A DNA stretch of 64,000 nt from Dyadobacter sp. 3J3 (lineage in GTDB: Bacteria > Bacteroidota > Bacteroidia > Cytophagales > Spirosomataceae): positions 62,001-126,000 of the forward strand of contig NZ_VTOL01000012.1 in the NCBI RefSeq assembly GCF_009801115.1. The letters are read 5' to 3'. The notes below the pieces were generated by a model. It saw only the letters and a program-made list of their open reading frames with translations, made no database searches and was not told where the DNA came from. The position numbers and the translations under genes were made by a program. The first letter of the stretch is position 1, and the number at the start of each line of letters is the position of its first letter. Below, in pieces: positions 43,509 through 51,153 of this stretch.

Positions 43509-43925
43509 TTATTCAGCAACACATTCAGGACAAGTTCCCTGAATCAGTAAGTTAAAACTTGCAGGCTGATATCCCTGTGGCAAAGCAATGTTTGGGATAT
43601 GTGAATTTTCAAGACAATTCGTTTTCCCACATGCATTGCATTTAAAATGGATATGGTCATGCTGATGTTTTTCTTCCGAACATTGCTGTGAACAAAGTGC
43701 ATAACGCAGTCCTTCATCATCCAGAACTTTATGAATAATTCCTTTTTCCAAAAAGGTTTTTAAAGTACGATAAATCGTTACGCGGTCGTAGCTCTCCCCC
43801 AACGCCCCTTCCAGATCACCGTGTGAAAGCGCATTTTTCTTATTTATAAAAGCTGAAAGAACATCCTCACGACACGTTGTTGTACGCAAATGATGACCTT
43901 TTAGTGTTTCTCTTAACTGATCCAT
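43509..43925 (-). CDS. Fur-family regulator, Zur-like
   Basis: This 138-residue protein is shorter than the protein at 26970. The winged helix has LRTTTCREDVLSAF and SYDRVTIYRTLKTFLEKGI. The dimerisation part has the cluster KHQHDHIHFKC, then CNAC and a final CPEC, giving the two cysteine pairs that hold structural zinc. The extra cysteines in ALCSQQCSEEKHQHD may form a regulatory site. It is divergent from the MerC-like gene and next to a TonB receptor, both with matching palindromes at their promoters, so it most likely represses them when zinc is sufficient. Zur identity is inferred. Confidence 0.82.
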   Translation of the reverse strand: MDQLRETLKGHHLRTTTCREDVLSAFINKKNALSHGDLEGALGESYDRVTIYRTLKTFLEKGIIHKVLDDEGLRYALCSQQCSEEKHQHDHIHFKCNACGKTNCLENSHIPNIALPQGYQPASFNLLIQGTCPECVAE

Positions 43926-44063
43926 TATGTGCCAATTTAAATTCTTTGCAGGTACTGGTTACATCAAAAACCGTTCCTGCCAAAGTTAAGTTCGAAGTTC
44001 AAGAAAAACGTCGTAAAGACAAATTCTTTTCCTTTTCTTCTCCAAATAACGAACAAAATATTT

Positions 44064-44078
44064 TGCAACAGTGTTGCA
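44064..44078. promoter_or_regulatory. Fur/Zur-type operator, 7-1-7 palindrome
   Basis: TGCAACA-G-TGTTGCA is a perfect 15-base palindrome between the divergent fur-like and MerC-like genes, and it covers the -33 TTG of the MerC-like promoter. The same half-sites occur twice upstream of the TonB receptor. Confidence 0.7.
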
Positions 44079-44104
44079 TTTAATAGAGTGAAGTTTTACT
44101 TTTG
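44074..44104 (+). promoter_or_regulatory. promoter of the MerC-like gene
   Basis: TTG (44074-44076), a 20-base spacer and TACTTTTG (44097-44104) fit the consensus. The start of translation at 44129 gives a short leader. Confidence 0.8.
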
Positions 44105-44128
44105 TACCCTTATCTTTCAAAATCAGTG

Positions 44129-44518
44129 ATGACGCATTCACACAACAAGGCAGATTATTTAGGAATTTTAGGATCCGTTTTATGTATTATACATTGCATA
44201 GCCATGCCTGCTCTTGCCATGGGAACTGCATTTACGCACAACCATCACACGCATATCGGGTTTATTTCGCTTGATTATTTTTTTATATTAATCAATGGAG
44301 CAGCTGTTTATTTTGCAACAAAAGATCACAAATCGATTGCGTTGAACATCCTGCTTTGGGGAGCGTTATTGATTTTTGCAGTTTCACTTATTTTTGATGG
44401 GAAACATTATCTATTTCACTGGTTGGGATATATCGGATCTGCCTTGCTGATTATTGGCCATTTTTTCAATCTTTACATCTGCCAGATTGCGCCAAGAATT
44501 AAGCTAAAAATATCCTGA
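44129..44518 (+). CDS. MerC-domain membrane protein
   Basis: The protein has 129 residues from the ATG at 44129; an in-frame TTG at 44102 lies in the -7 box and is rejected. The N-terminal motif THSHNKADYLGILGSVLCII is followed by HCIAMP and about four membrane helices, as in MerC-domain proteins that move or bind divalent metals. A His-rich loop (FTHNHHTHIGF) may bind metal. Co-occurrence with a Fur-family regulator and a shared palindrome suggests zinc homeostasis rather than mercury resistance. The stop is two bases from the end of the opposite-strand serine hydrolase. Confidence 0.8.
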   Translation: MTHSHNKADYLGILGSVLCIIHCIAMPALAMGTAFTHNHHTHIGFISLDYFFILINGAAVYFATKDHKSIALNILLWGALLIFAVSLIFDGKHYLFHWLGYIGSALLIIGHFFNLYICQIAPRIKLKIS

Positions 44519-44519
44519 T

Positions 44520-45785
44520 TTATTTGTCGTACCGAACTTCAAAACGGCCAAGATCGGGACGGTTTGCACGATGTCTTTCCAATTCGTAATCAAAAACAGC
44601 CTTTCCTATATCACGCATAAACGGCAAACCTATCTCATCATAATCGTATTTATTGTCGTTGAAAATCTGATCTTCGTTACAATAAATAACGGCCGTCAGC
44701 ATAAATTCAATTCCTTTTTCAAAGTCTGCGATATAGGCGTTGTCCAGCAAATAGCCATAAGCATCACCACATTTATTGAACAAACGGATATGCCTCGGAA
44801 GCCGGGTTTTTGTTCCTCCAAATAATAAAAACTTCACATAACCGTCATAGTAATCGTCGGTATAATTCGCGGGAAATTCCGTTTCCACCGGGAATTGTGA
44901 CATGTATTGATATACAAAACGGTAATCTTCGTTAGTCAGATTAAAACGTTCTTTGGCCGGAACACTTTCCGGAAAGAAAAGTGCTTTTAAAAGTTTATGC
45001 TGATCTTCGAGCGCAAAAAAGTTCTTTTCAGTAAAGTCAAACGGCTCATTAACCAGCGTTCCATTTTTCATATACCCCTTCCCTCTTTTAATCGGTTCAG
45101 GAGAAATAAATTTTTGATCCGAATATTTTCCCGGCTGCTCGTAAACCAGCTTTCCATCTTTTTCAAAACGGATTGGATTGGTGTAGCGATTATTTTCAGT
45201 GCCGATCGGAGATTCCAGTCTGTGAGATATTCTTACATCCTTATACCCTTTGGCGTGCATGGAATCGTTAAAATCCTTTTGTCCAATAAATTCGTAAAGT
45301 CTGTTGAAAGCATCATTGTCGCTCGCCAATAATATCTTTTTTGCATAATGTGCTACCGAAGGTAATTTATCCTCAGCTGTGGTATCAGCTTTCACCGCCG
45401 TTTCCTCCTGACGATCTGCGCCCGTAAACATTGGTGTGTACTTGTCAATTCCCAGTTTATTTACCTTTTCCAATGCAAGTAGTACCGCCGGAAGTTTGAC
45501 CGTACTGGCCGGATAGAAATATTTCGAATTGTTAACATGATAACCATAGGTTGTAAACTTTGGCTCATTTTTATTATTCCGGTCAATTTTGGTATATAAA
45601 ATCTGGACTTCGTATTTATCAGGATTATCCAAAACATTCGCCAGATGCGCTGAATGTTTTTTAAGCAGTTTTTCCAGAAACTGTCCGTTATTAATCTGAG
45701 CGCTAGATGGCATGGCTATCATGCTAATGAAAAAGCAGGTTAATAGTTTCAAAAAAGACAAACGGATAATATCGGAATAAATCAT
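44520..45785 (-). CDS. secreted serine hydrolase, class A beta-lactamase-like fold
   Basis: The protein has 421 residues with a signal peptide ending near MPSSAQ. The active site shows Ser94-x-x-Lys97 (YPASTVKLP) and Ser155-Asp-Asn157 (LASDNDAFN). The third box is Lys338-Cys-Gly340 (FNKCGDAYG) where class A beta-lactamases have KTG or KSG. The protein is about 130 residues longer than a typical beta-lactamase and lacks an obvious omega-loop Glu, so antibiotic hydrolysis is doubtful. A periplasmic peptidase or esterase role is more likely. It is divergent from the sugar-acid dehydratase. Confidence 0.75.
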   Translation of the reverse strand: MIYSDIIRLSFLKLLTCFFISMIAMPSSAQINNGQFLEKLLKKHSAHLANVLDNPDKYEVQILYTKIDRNNKNEPKFTTYGYHVNNSKYFYPASTVKLPAVLLALEKVNKLGIDKYTPMFTGADRQEETAVKADTTAEDKLPSVAHYAKKILLASDNDAFNRLYEFIGQKDFNDSMHAKGYKDVRISHRLESPIGTENNRYTNPIRFEKDGKLVYEQPGKYSDQKFISPEPIKRGKGYMKNGTLVNEPFDFTEKNFFALEDQHKLLKALFFPESVPAKERFNLTNEDYRFVYQYMSQFPVETEFPANYTDDYYDGYVKFLLFGGTKTRLPRHIRLFNKCGDAYGYLLDNAYIADFEKGIEFMLTAVIYCNEDQIFNDNKYDYDEIGLPFMRDIGKAVFDYELERHRANRPDLGRFEVRYDK

Positions 45786-45902
45786 AGTGTATCAGCAGGC
45801 ACGTGGTTAACGAAGATACTATATTTTACTTTTTAAAGGACTAACGGAATTATATTTAACGACTTCCTGCCTTTACTAATCGAATATAAACAATGGCGAC
45901 TC

Positions 45903-47621
45903 ATGGGAGAAAATAAATTACGCAGCCGAGGCTGGTTTGGAAAAGAAGGAAAAGACGGATTTATATACAGAGCATGGATGAAAAATCAGGGTTATCCGGC
46001 TGACGAATTTGAAGGACGACCTGTAATTGGTATCTGTAATACGTTTTCCGAATTGACACCCTGCAACGGACATTTTCGAGAACTGGCCGAATCTGTAAAA
46101 AGAGGTGTCTGGGAAGCAGGTGGATTTCCGCTTGAATTTCCGGTAATGTCTTTGGGCGAAACATTGATAAAACCTACCGCCATGTTGTACAGAAATCTGG
46201 CGAGTATGGATGTGGAAGAATCCATTCGTGCTAATCCGATTGATGGTGTCGTATTGCTTTGTGGTTGTGATAAAACAACTCCTTCCTTGGTTATGGGTGC
46301 AGCCAGTGTAGATATTCCAACCATTGTCGTTTCTGGCGGACCGATGTTAACAGGTCGATATCGTGGAAAAACAATTGGTACCAGCGACGTGTGGCGTTTC
46401 AGTGAAATGTACCGAAAAGGAGAAATTTCCCAGGAAGAACTGACAACTGCGGAAGCCTGTATGTGCCGCAGCCAGGGACATTGCGCCGTAATGGGAACGG
46501 CTTCAACCATGGCTTGTATGGTAGAATCCTTAGGTTTGACTTTGCCAGAGAATGCTGCAATTCCTGCAGCAGATTCCAGACGAAAAGTAATCGCACATTT
46601 ATCTGGGCGCAGGATTGTGCAAATGGTAAAAGATGATTTACGTCTTTCTCAAATATTAACAAAAGACGCTTTTGAAAACGCCATTATGCTGAATGCAGCA
46701 ATTGGCGGTTCTACCAATTTCGTAATTCACTTGCTGGCGATTGCGGGCCGTATTGGGGTTGATCTTGCCTTGGATGATTTTAATGCGCTTTGCGAAAAAA
46801 TCCCGTTACTACTAAATCTGCAACCGTCTGGCGGATATTTCATGGAAGATTTCTATTACGCGGGTGGATTGCCAGTTGTAATAAAAGAAATGCTTTCACT
46901 TTTACATCAGGATGCGATTACAGCAAACGGAAAAACGGTTGCAGAAAACTGCGCTTCCGCCGAATGTTTTGACAATGAAGTAATCGGAACTTTGGATGAA
47001 CCAGTGAAAGATCTTACCGGGCTGGCGGTAGTTCGTGGAAATTTGAGTATCAACGGAGCAGTTATAAAACCATCGGCCTCATTGAAACCAGAACTTATGC
47101 AGCATCGTGGAAAAGCAATTGTTTTCGAAGATATTGATGATTATAAAGCACGACTGGATGATCCAAACCTGGATGTGGACGAAAACAGTATTCTCGTCCT
47201 GAAAAATGTTGGCCCAAAAGGTTACCCAGGAATGCCGGAAGTTGGTAATATGTCTTTGCCAAAAAAATTATTGGAAAAAGGTGTTATCGATATGGTTCGT
47301 ATTTCCGACGGCCGTATGAGCGGAACCGGTTTTGGAACCGTTGTTTTGCACATTTCCCCGGAAGCAGCCGTCGGCGGTGTATTGGCTTTGGTGCAGGATG
47401 GCGATTATATTGAGCTGGATGTAGAAAATAGAAAGTTAAACCTGGAAGTATCTGACGAAGAGCTCGAAAGACGGCGCGCTTTATGGAAACCTTTGGAATT
47501 GGGTTATAACCGCGGATATGTAAATCTTCATATCAATCACGTGATGCAGGCACATGTTGGCGCGGATCTTGACTTTTTGAGAGGTGGATCCGGGGATAAG
47601 GTTACGAGGGATTCGCATTGA
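45903..47621 (+). CDS. IlvD/Edd-family sugar-acid dehydratase (L-arabinonate dehydratase-like)
   Basis: The protein has 572 residues. The N-terminal LRSRGWFGKEGKDGFIYRAW and KNQGYPADEFEGRPVIGICN are characteristic of pentonate dehydratases, not of branched-chain IlvD. The iron-sulfur cysteines lie in SELTPCN near residue 50, LLCGCDKTTPS near 118 and CMCRSQGHCAVMGTASTM near 186. The reaction is removal of water from an aldonic acid to give a 2-keto-3-deoxy acid. The SDR gene at 48801, beyond the REP/RAYT element, may supply the aldose or acid dehydrogenase. The true substrate (arabinonate, xylonate or others) needs testing. Confidence 0.85.
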   Translation: MGENKLRSRGWFGKEGKDGFIYRAWMKNQGYPADEFEGRPVIGICNTFSELTPCNGHFRELAESVKRGVWEAGGFPLEFPVMSLGETLIKPTAMLYRNLASMDVEESIRANPIDGVVLLCGCDKTTPSLVMGAASVDIPTIVVSGGPMLTGRYRGKTIGTSDVWRFSEMYRKGEISQEELTTAEACMCRSQGHCAVMGTASTMACMVESLGLTLPENAAIPAADSRRKVIAHLSGRRIVQMVKDDLRLSQILTKDAFENAIMLNAAIGGSTNFVIHLLAIAGRIGVDLALDDFNALCEKIPLLLNLQPSGGYFMEDFYYAGGLPVVIKEMLSLLHQDAITANGKTVAENCASAECFDNEVIGTLDEPVKDLTGLAVVRGNLSINGAVIKPSASLKPELMQHRGKAIVFEDIDDYKARLDDPNLDVDENSILVLKNVGPKGYPGMPEVGNMSLPKKLLEKGVIDMVRISDGRMSGTGFGTVVLHISPEAAVGGVLALVQDGDYIELDVENRKLNLEVSDEELERRRALWKPLELGYNRGYVNLHINHVMQAHVGADLDFLRGGSGDKVTRDSH

Positions 47622-47680
47622 TGTTTTGTCATTAAGACCTTTGACTAGGAATAACTTTAATCGCATTTTAAAATTTTCAA

Positions 47681-47821
47681 TACCCGTCTGGGCGACCCCG
47701 TCCAACGGTAGTAAAAACCGTCGGACGGGTGGCAAGTAGCAAAGATTTTGGAGTGAGCGACCCGTCGGACGGCTTTTTCCGCCGTCCGACGGGTAATAAA
47801 ACGCCTGAGTGATTAACCGAC
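47681..47821 (+). repeat. REP element pair, direct repeat copy A
   Basis: A 141-base unit with two hairpins. The first is CCCGTCC.ACGGT/ACCGT.GGACGGG (47696-47729). The second, ACCCGTCGGACGGC/GCCGTCCGACGGGT (47760-47794), has a TTTTTCC loop and is perfect. Copy B at 48621 differs at seven positions and has no gaps. Confidence 0.9.
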
Positions 47822-47871
47822 CCAAAATCACATGATAAACTAAAAAACATTTCACCACACACTAACACTTC

Positions 47872-48438
47872 ATGGAATTCAAACCAAACACACTCTACCA
47901 TGTGTACAATAGAGGCAACAACCAGCAAAAGATATTTTTCAATTATGGTAATTACCTCTATTTCATTAAGAAAATAGAAAAATATCTTTTGCCTCATTGC
48001 GACTTACTAGCTTATTGTCTCATGCCAAATCACTTTCATTTTTTGATTGAAACAAAAGAAAAATCTGAGGAGCAGAAAATTAGTAAAGCATTTCAAATCA
48101 TATTAAGCTCATATTCCCAAGCTATTAATAAACAAGAAAACAGAACTGGTTCGTTATTTCAGCAACATACAAAGGCGAAGTTGTTAGAAACAGTAAATGC
48201 TTTATATGCTGAAATATGTTTTCATTATATTCATCAAAATCCGGTGAAGGCGGGTTTGGTGAAAGTAATTGAAAGGTGGGAATTTAGTTCTGTGAGGGAA
48301 TATGCTTTGTTGAGAAATGAGAAGTTATGTAATCATGAGAAGGCTCATTTGCTATTGAATATTCCACAGGATGGAAATGAGTTTTTGAAACTTTCTGGAC
48401 AGGTGCTTTCGGAGGAAATGATTGATAGGATATTTTGA
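47872..48438 (+). CDS. REP-associated tyrosine transposase (RAYT, Y1_Tnp/HUH)
   Basis: This 188-residue single-domain nuclease has the family start LYHVYNRGNNQQKIFF, the HUH-type metal motif His54-Phe-His56 in CLMPNHFHFLIE and the catalytic tyrosine Tyr81 in LSSYSQAINKQ. HYIHQNPVKAGLV near residue 124 is a common RAYT block. Domesticated Y1 transposases cleave single-stranded REP hairpins. Here hairpins lie 51 bases upstream and 68 bases downstream, and another copy lies further on. No ends of a full insertion sequence or target duplication were found, which fits a RAYT and not an IS200 element. Confidence 0.9.
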   Translation: MEFKPNTLYHVYNRGNNQQKIFFNYGNYLYFIKKIEKYLLPHCDLLAYCLMPNHFHFLIETKEKSEEQKISKAFQIILSSYSQAINKQENRTGSLFQQHTKAKLLETVNALYAEICFHYIHQNPVKAGLVKVIERWEFSSVREYALLRNEKLCNHEKAHLLLNIPQDGNEFLKLSGQVLSEEMIDRIF

Positions 48439-48505
48439 TGATGTTGATATTATTTGAGCTATGAAATAGTTTTTACTACTCAATAGCGAGATTTTTGAAC
48501 GAGCC

Positions 48506-48540
48506 ACCGGTCGGACGGCTTTTTCCGCCGTCCGACCGGT
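48506..48540 (+). repeat. variant REP hairpin downstream of the RAYT gene
   Basis: ACCGGTCGGACGGC (48506-48519) pairs perfectly with GCCGTCCGACCGGT (48527-48540) around TTTTTCC. Relative to copies A and B, a C and the G facing it are both exchanged, so the hairpin is maintained by a compensatory change. Flanks are related to the repeats but hairpin 1 is absent. Confidence 0.88.
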
Positions 48541-48620
48541 AATAAAAGTTGGAGTGCTTACCTAATTATTCAACTCTGTAATAGAGTAAAATTGGTATTC
48601 GAATTTAAAGGAGTCTTTAC

Positions 48621-48761
48621 TACCCGTCTGGGCGACCCCGTCCGACGGTAAAAAAAACCGTAGGACGGGTGGCACGTAGCAAAGATTTTGGAATGAGCGA
48701 CCCGTCGGACGGCTTTTTCCGCCGTCCGACGGGTAATAAAAAGCCTGAGTGATTAACCGAC
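48621..48761 (+). repeat. REP element pair, direct repeat copy B
   Basis: Same unit as copy A, with hairpin 2 at 48700-48734. In hairpin 1 the mismatched base pair is the same one as in copy A, but the opposite strand carries the change (G-A here, A-C in copy A), so the ancestor was a perfect G-C pair. Confidence 0.9.
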
Positions 48762-48800
48762 TAATCACCCGACTAGAAATAAACCTAACCTACTAAAATA

Positions 48801-49589
48801 ATGAGTAACGAGATATTTAATAATCAGGTCGCCATAGTAACCGGTGCAGGACAAGGCATCGGGTTTGAGATTGCGAAACAATTGGCATTAAAAGGAGCCG
48901 GTGTGATTTTAAACGATTTTGATGCAGATTTAGCCACGCAGGCTGCTAACACAATCCGTGGATTGGGTGGAGAATGTATCGCTTTTGCGGGCGACGCTTC
49001 ACAATCCGATATAATTGATGGCATGGTCGCAGAAGCTGTTAGCTGTTTTGGAAAATTAACCATAGCCGTAGCAAATGCAGGTATAACTCTATTTGGCGAT
49101 TTTTTTGATTATCCAAAAGAAAATCTTCAAAAGGTTCTGGAAGTCAATTTGATGGGCTCTTTTTTGTTAACCCAGGCTGCGGCCAGGCAAATGAGATTGC
49201 AAAAAACAGGTGGGCGGGTTTTGTTAATGTCATCCGTTGTAGGGCACCAATCGCATAAATTTTTGGGTGCGTATGCCATGACAAAAGCGGGACTGGAAAT
49301 GCTTGCAAAAAATCTGGTGCTGGAATTATCTCCTTATGGAATTACGATCAATGCCGTCGCGCCGGGAGCAACTTTGACTGAAAGAACATTGGCAACTGAT
49401 CCTACTTACCCAAAAATGTGGTCTGGAATTACGCCTATGGGACGGCCAGCAATCTGTGAAGACATTGCCAACGCAGCATTATTCCTTCTTTCTCCAACAT
49501 CAGGACATATCACAGGACAAAGCCTGATTGTCGATGGAGGCTGGACTTCGGTTAGTCCGTTACCGGATTTAAGTAATCTGGATACTTAA
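48801..49589 (+). CDS. short-chain dehydrogenase/reductase (SDR), sugar-type
   Basis: This 262-residue protein has the Rossmann motif VTGAGQGIGFEIAKQLALKG near residue 14, NAGITLFGDF near 91, the catalytic Ser in LMSSVVGHQSH and YAMTKAGLEML near residue 157 for Tyr and Lys, and the C-terminal GQSLIVDGGW. An NDFDADL segment after the second strand suggests NAD over NADP. It is 40 bases after REP copy B. Given the sugar-acid dehydratase upstream, an aldose 1-dehydrogenase or a later oxidoreductase of the same pathway is possible, but the transposase between them weakens the link. Confidence 0.87.
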   Translation: MSNEIFNNQVAIVTGAGQGIGFEIAKQLALKGAGVILNDFDADLATQAANTIRGLGGECIAFAGDASQSDIIDGMVAEAVSCFGKLTIAVANAGITLFGDFFDYPKENLQKVLEVNLMGSFLLTQAAARQMRLQKTGGRVLLMSSVVGHQSHKFLGAYAMTKAGLEMLAKNLVLELSPYGITINAVAPGATLTERTLATDPTYPKMWSGITPMGRPAICEDIANAALFLLSPTSGHITGQSLIVDGGWTSVSPLPDLSNLDT

Positions 49590-49599
49590 AGAAAAAGCA

Positions 49600-50316
49600 T
49601 TAATCCTCTAACCCTTCTGCAAACAACTGAGCTTCCAAATCGTCAATATTTCCTTCCTGTGAAATAAAAAGCTCTCTTGGTTTTGTAGAAGCCGCTGGTT
49701 TTACCGTCATAAATGTGCGGTATTGTTCGTCCGTAATTATTCTCAATTGCATGGCTCTTTTCAAAACCATTGGAAAAGGCACCTTGAAAAAATTAGCAAT
49801 ATCAGAAGCCAGGAAACTTGGAATTTTTAAAATATCATCTCGGAAAAAACTCTCCACGTCTTTGTATGGCAACAAAGCATCAAAGATCAATTGCTCAGAG
49901 CGATTTGCCAAAGAAGCCGAACTGGCATAGGAACTGTGTAAACCAAGCGATACAGTCAATAAATGAATATGGTAATTCCGTTCGTTAATTTCGGAAGCTG
50001 CATTTACAAACACCCATCCTTTTTGATGATACATGCAGGCAAAACCTTTGAATGTTGTATCGATATTATGAAGTTGAGCAATTTTAATTCCTTCCGGATA
50101 AGGCAACTTATGACCGATCTGATGTACGATATCCTGCGCGTACGAAACATCTGCAACTTCTCCGGCAGGTTCAATAACCCAGTCCCCTTTTACTAATCCA
50201 TCAAAAAGCTGATTCGCAAATTTCTGGCTTTCCACTTGTCCTAAATGCAGAATAATTCTATTTCCACGAACTGAGAAATCAAGAGGGAGCTGATTTTTGA
50301 TTTGCTTTCTGGCCAT
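49600..50316 (-). CDS. ImmA/IrrE-like domain protein lacking a clear zinc motif
   Basis: This 238-residue soluble protein is not a confident match to any family. The middle has VHQIGHKLPYPEGIKIAQL and an NYHIHLLTVSLGLHSSYAS segment where ImmA/IrrE peptidases carry HExxH. The C-terminal ASDIANFFKVPFPMVLKRAM resembles the helical end of that family (the IAxxFxVSxxxVxxRL pattern). If it is related, the catalytic Glu is missing. The start is the Met that gives MARKQIKNQLPL. It converges with the SDR gene at a distance of 10 bases and is upstream of gldD on the same strand with 73 bases between. Confidence 0.45.
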   Translation of the reverse strand: MARKQIKNQLPLDFSVRGNRIILHLGQVESQKFANQLFDGLVKGDWVIEPAGEVADVSYAQDIVHQIGHKLPYPEGIKIAQLHNIDTTFKGFACMYHQKGWVFVNAASEINERNYHIHLLTVSLGLHSSYASSASLANRSEQLIFDALLPYKDVESFFRDDILKIPSFLASDIANFFKVPFPMVLKRAMQLRIITDEQYRTFMTVKPAASTKPRELFISQEGNIDDLEAQLFAEGLED

Positions 50317-50389
50317 TTTTATGAAGAAGTGTTAATATTTATTTCAAAGATACATTCTTCCTGTATTCGCTACAAGATTAAAGATGACT

Positions 50390-50983
50390 TTATCTCCACC
50401 GCAATGTGTTCAAAAGATGGATCATATCCTTCTGAATAAAATTAACAACAGGTGCAAGCGAATCATTTTTTGTAGCCGTTGAAAAGTAAATAGCGCCCCG
50501 TAAGAAATGCTTTGTACTATCCGTCGTATAGAATTGGTAAGGACTTGGCACATCTCCTTCAATCTTGAAAATCATCACGGTCAGATCGTTAGTGGTAACC
50601 AATTTTTGTGCCTGAATAGACGATGCGCGCACCTGATGTTTACCCGTTAATTTGAAAGAATCATTGATATAATCCTGCAAACGTTTCGGATCGTTGTTGA
50701 TGTCTTTATATGTCAGCTGGATATTGGCCTTAAACTGCGGATAATAAACAAAAATCCAATCCTTTTGCGCCGTTGCAAAAGTATCAGGTACAATCCTGGC
50801 CGATTTGGAATATTCAAAAGTATAAGGATGTTTTTCTGTCAGTTTTTGATAAGCCTGCGTCGGAAGATCAATTCGATTAAAACCCTTGGGTCTAGGAACA
50901 TAAGCCTGCTGATCATCTCCACAAGAAAAAAGAAATGATGAAAATAAAACAAGAAGTGTAAAATGAGGGAAACGGTTTTGCAT
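50390..50983 (-). CDS. gldD: gliding motility lipoprotein GldD
   Basis: The protein has 197 residues from the Met that begins the lipoprotein signal (FTLLVLFSSFLFSC, Cys21); a frame 12 residues longer disrupts the signal. The mature part starts YVPRPKGFNRIDLP and has FEYSKSARIVPD and the ending DMIHLLNTLRWR, as in GldD. GldD is one of the lipoproteins needed for gliding and linked to the type IX secretion machinery in Bacteroidota, acting at the cell envelope. The other gld genes are not in the window. Confidence 0.9.
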   Translation of the reverse strand: MQNRFPHFTLLVLFSSFLFSCGDDQQAYVPRPKGFNRIDLPTQAYQKLTEKHPYTFEYSKSARIVPDTFATAQKDWIFVYYPQFKANIQLTYKDINNDPKRLQDYINDSFKLTGKHQVRASSIQAQKLVTTNDLTVMIFKIEGDVPSPYQFYTTDSTKHFLRGAIYFSTATKNDSLAPVVNFIQKDMIHLLNTLRWR

Positions 50984-51153
50984 TGATTTTTTTGATTTCT
51001 TCCGGCAGAAATTTAGCACGCAAAGCTAACGAAAAGAGCTAAACAATATTTTGGTTTACTGATTTAACGTATTATTCAAAACAAAAAAAAGAAACTGCCA
51101 CAATTAGACAATTCCTTTTTTCATATTTATAATAAACTAAAAATCAGTTAATA

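Noticed and set aside
43509..44518. Mercury-resistance operon
   Set aside because: Only a MerC-domain protein is present; merA, merT, merP and a MerR regulator are missing and the regulator is of the Fur family.
45903..47621. Branched-chain ilvD (dihydroxy-acid dehydratase)
   Set aside because: The N-terminal sequence and motif order fit pentonate dehydratases better, and no ilv genes are nearby.
47481..47997. Minus-strand frames across the REP region as genes
   Set aside because: They lie over REP hairpins and over the dehydratase and transposase genes, and their sequence just reflects the repeats.
47681..48761. CRISPR array
   Set aside because: The repeats are long palindromic REPs in two full copies with a gene between, not short evenly spaced repeats.
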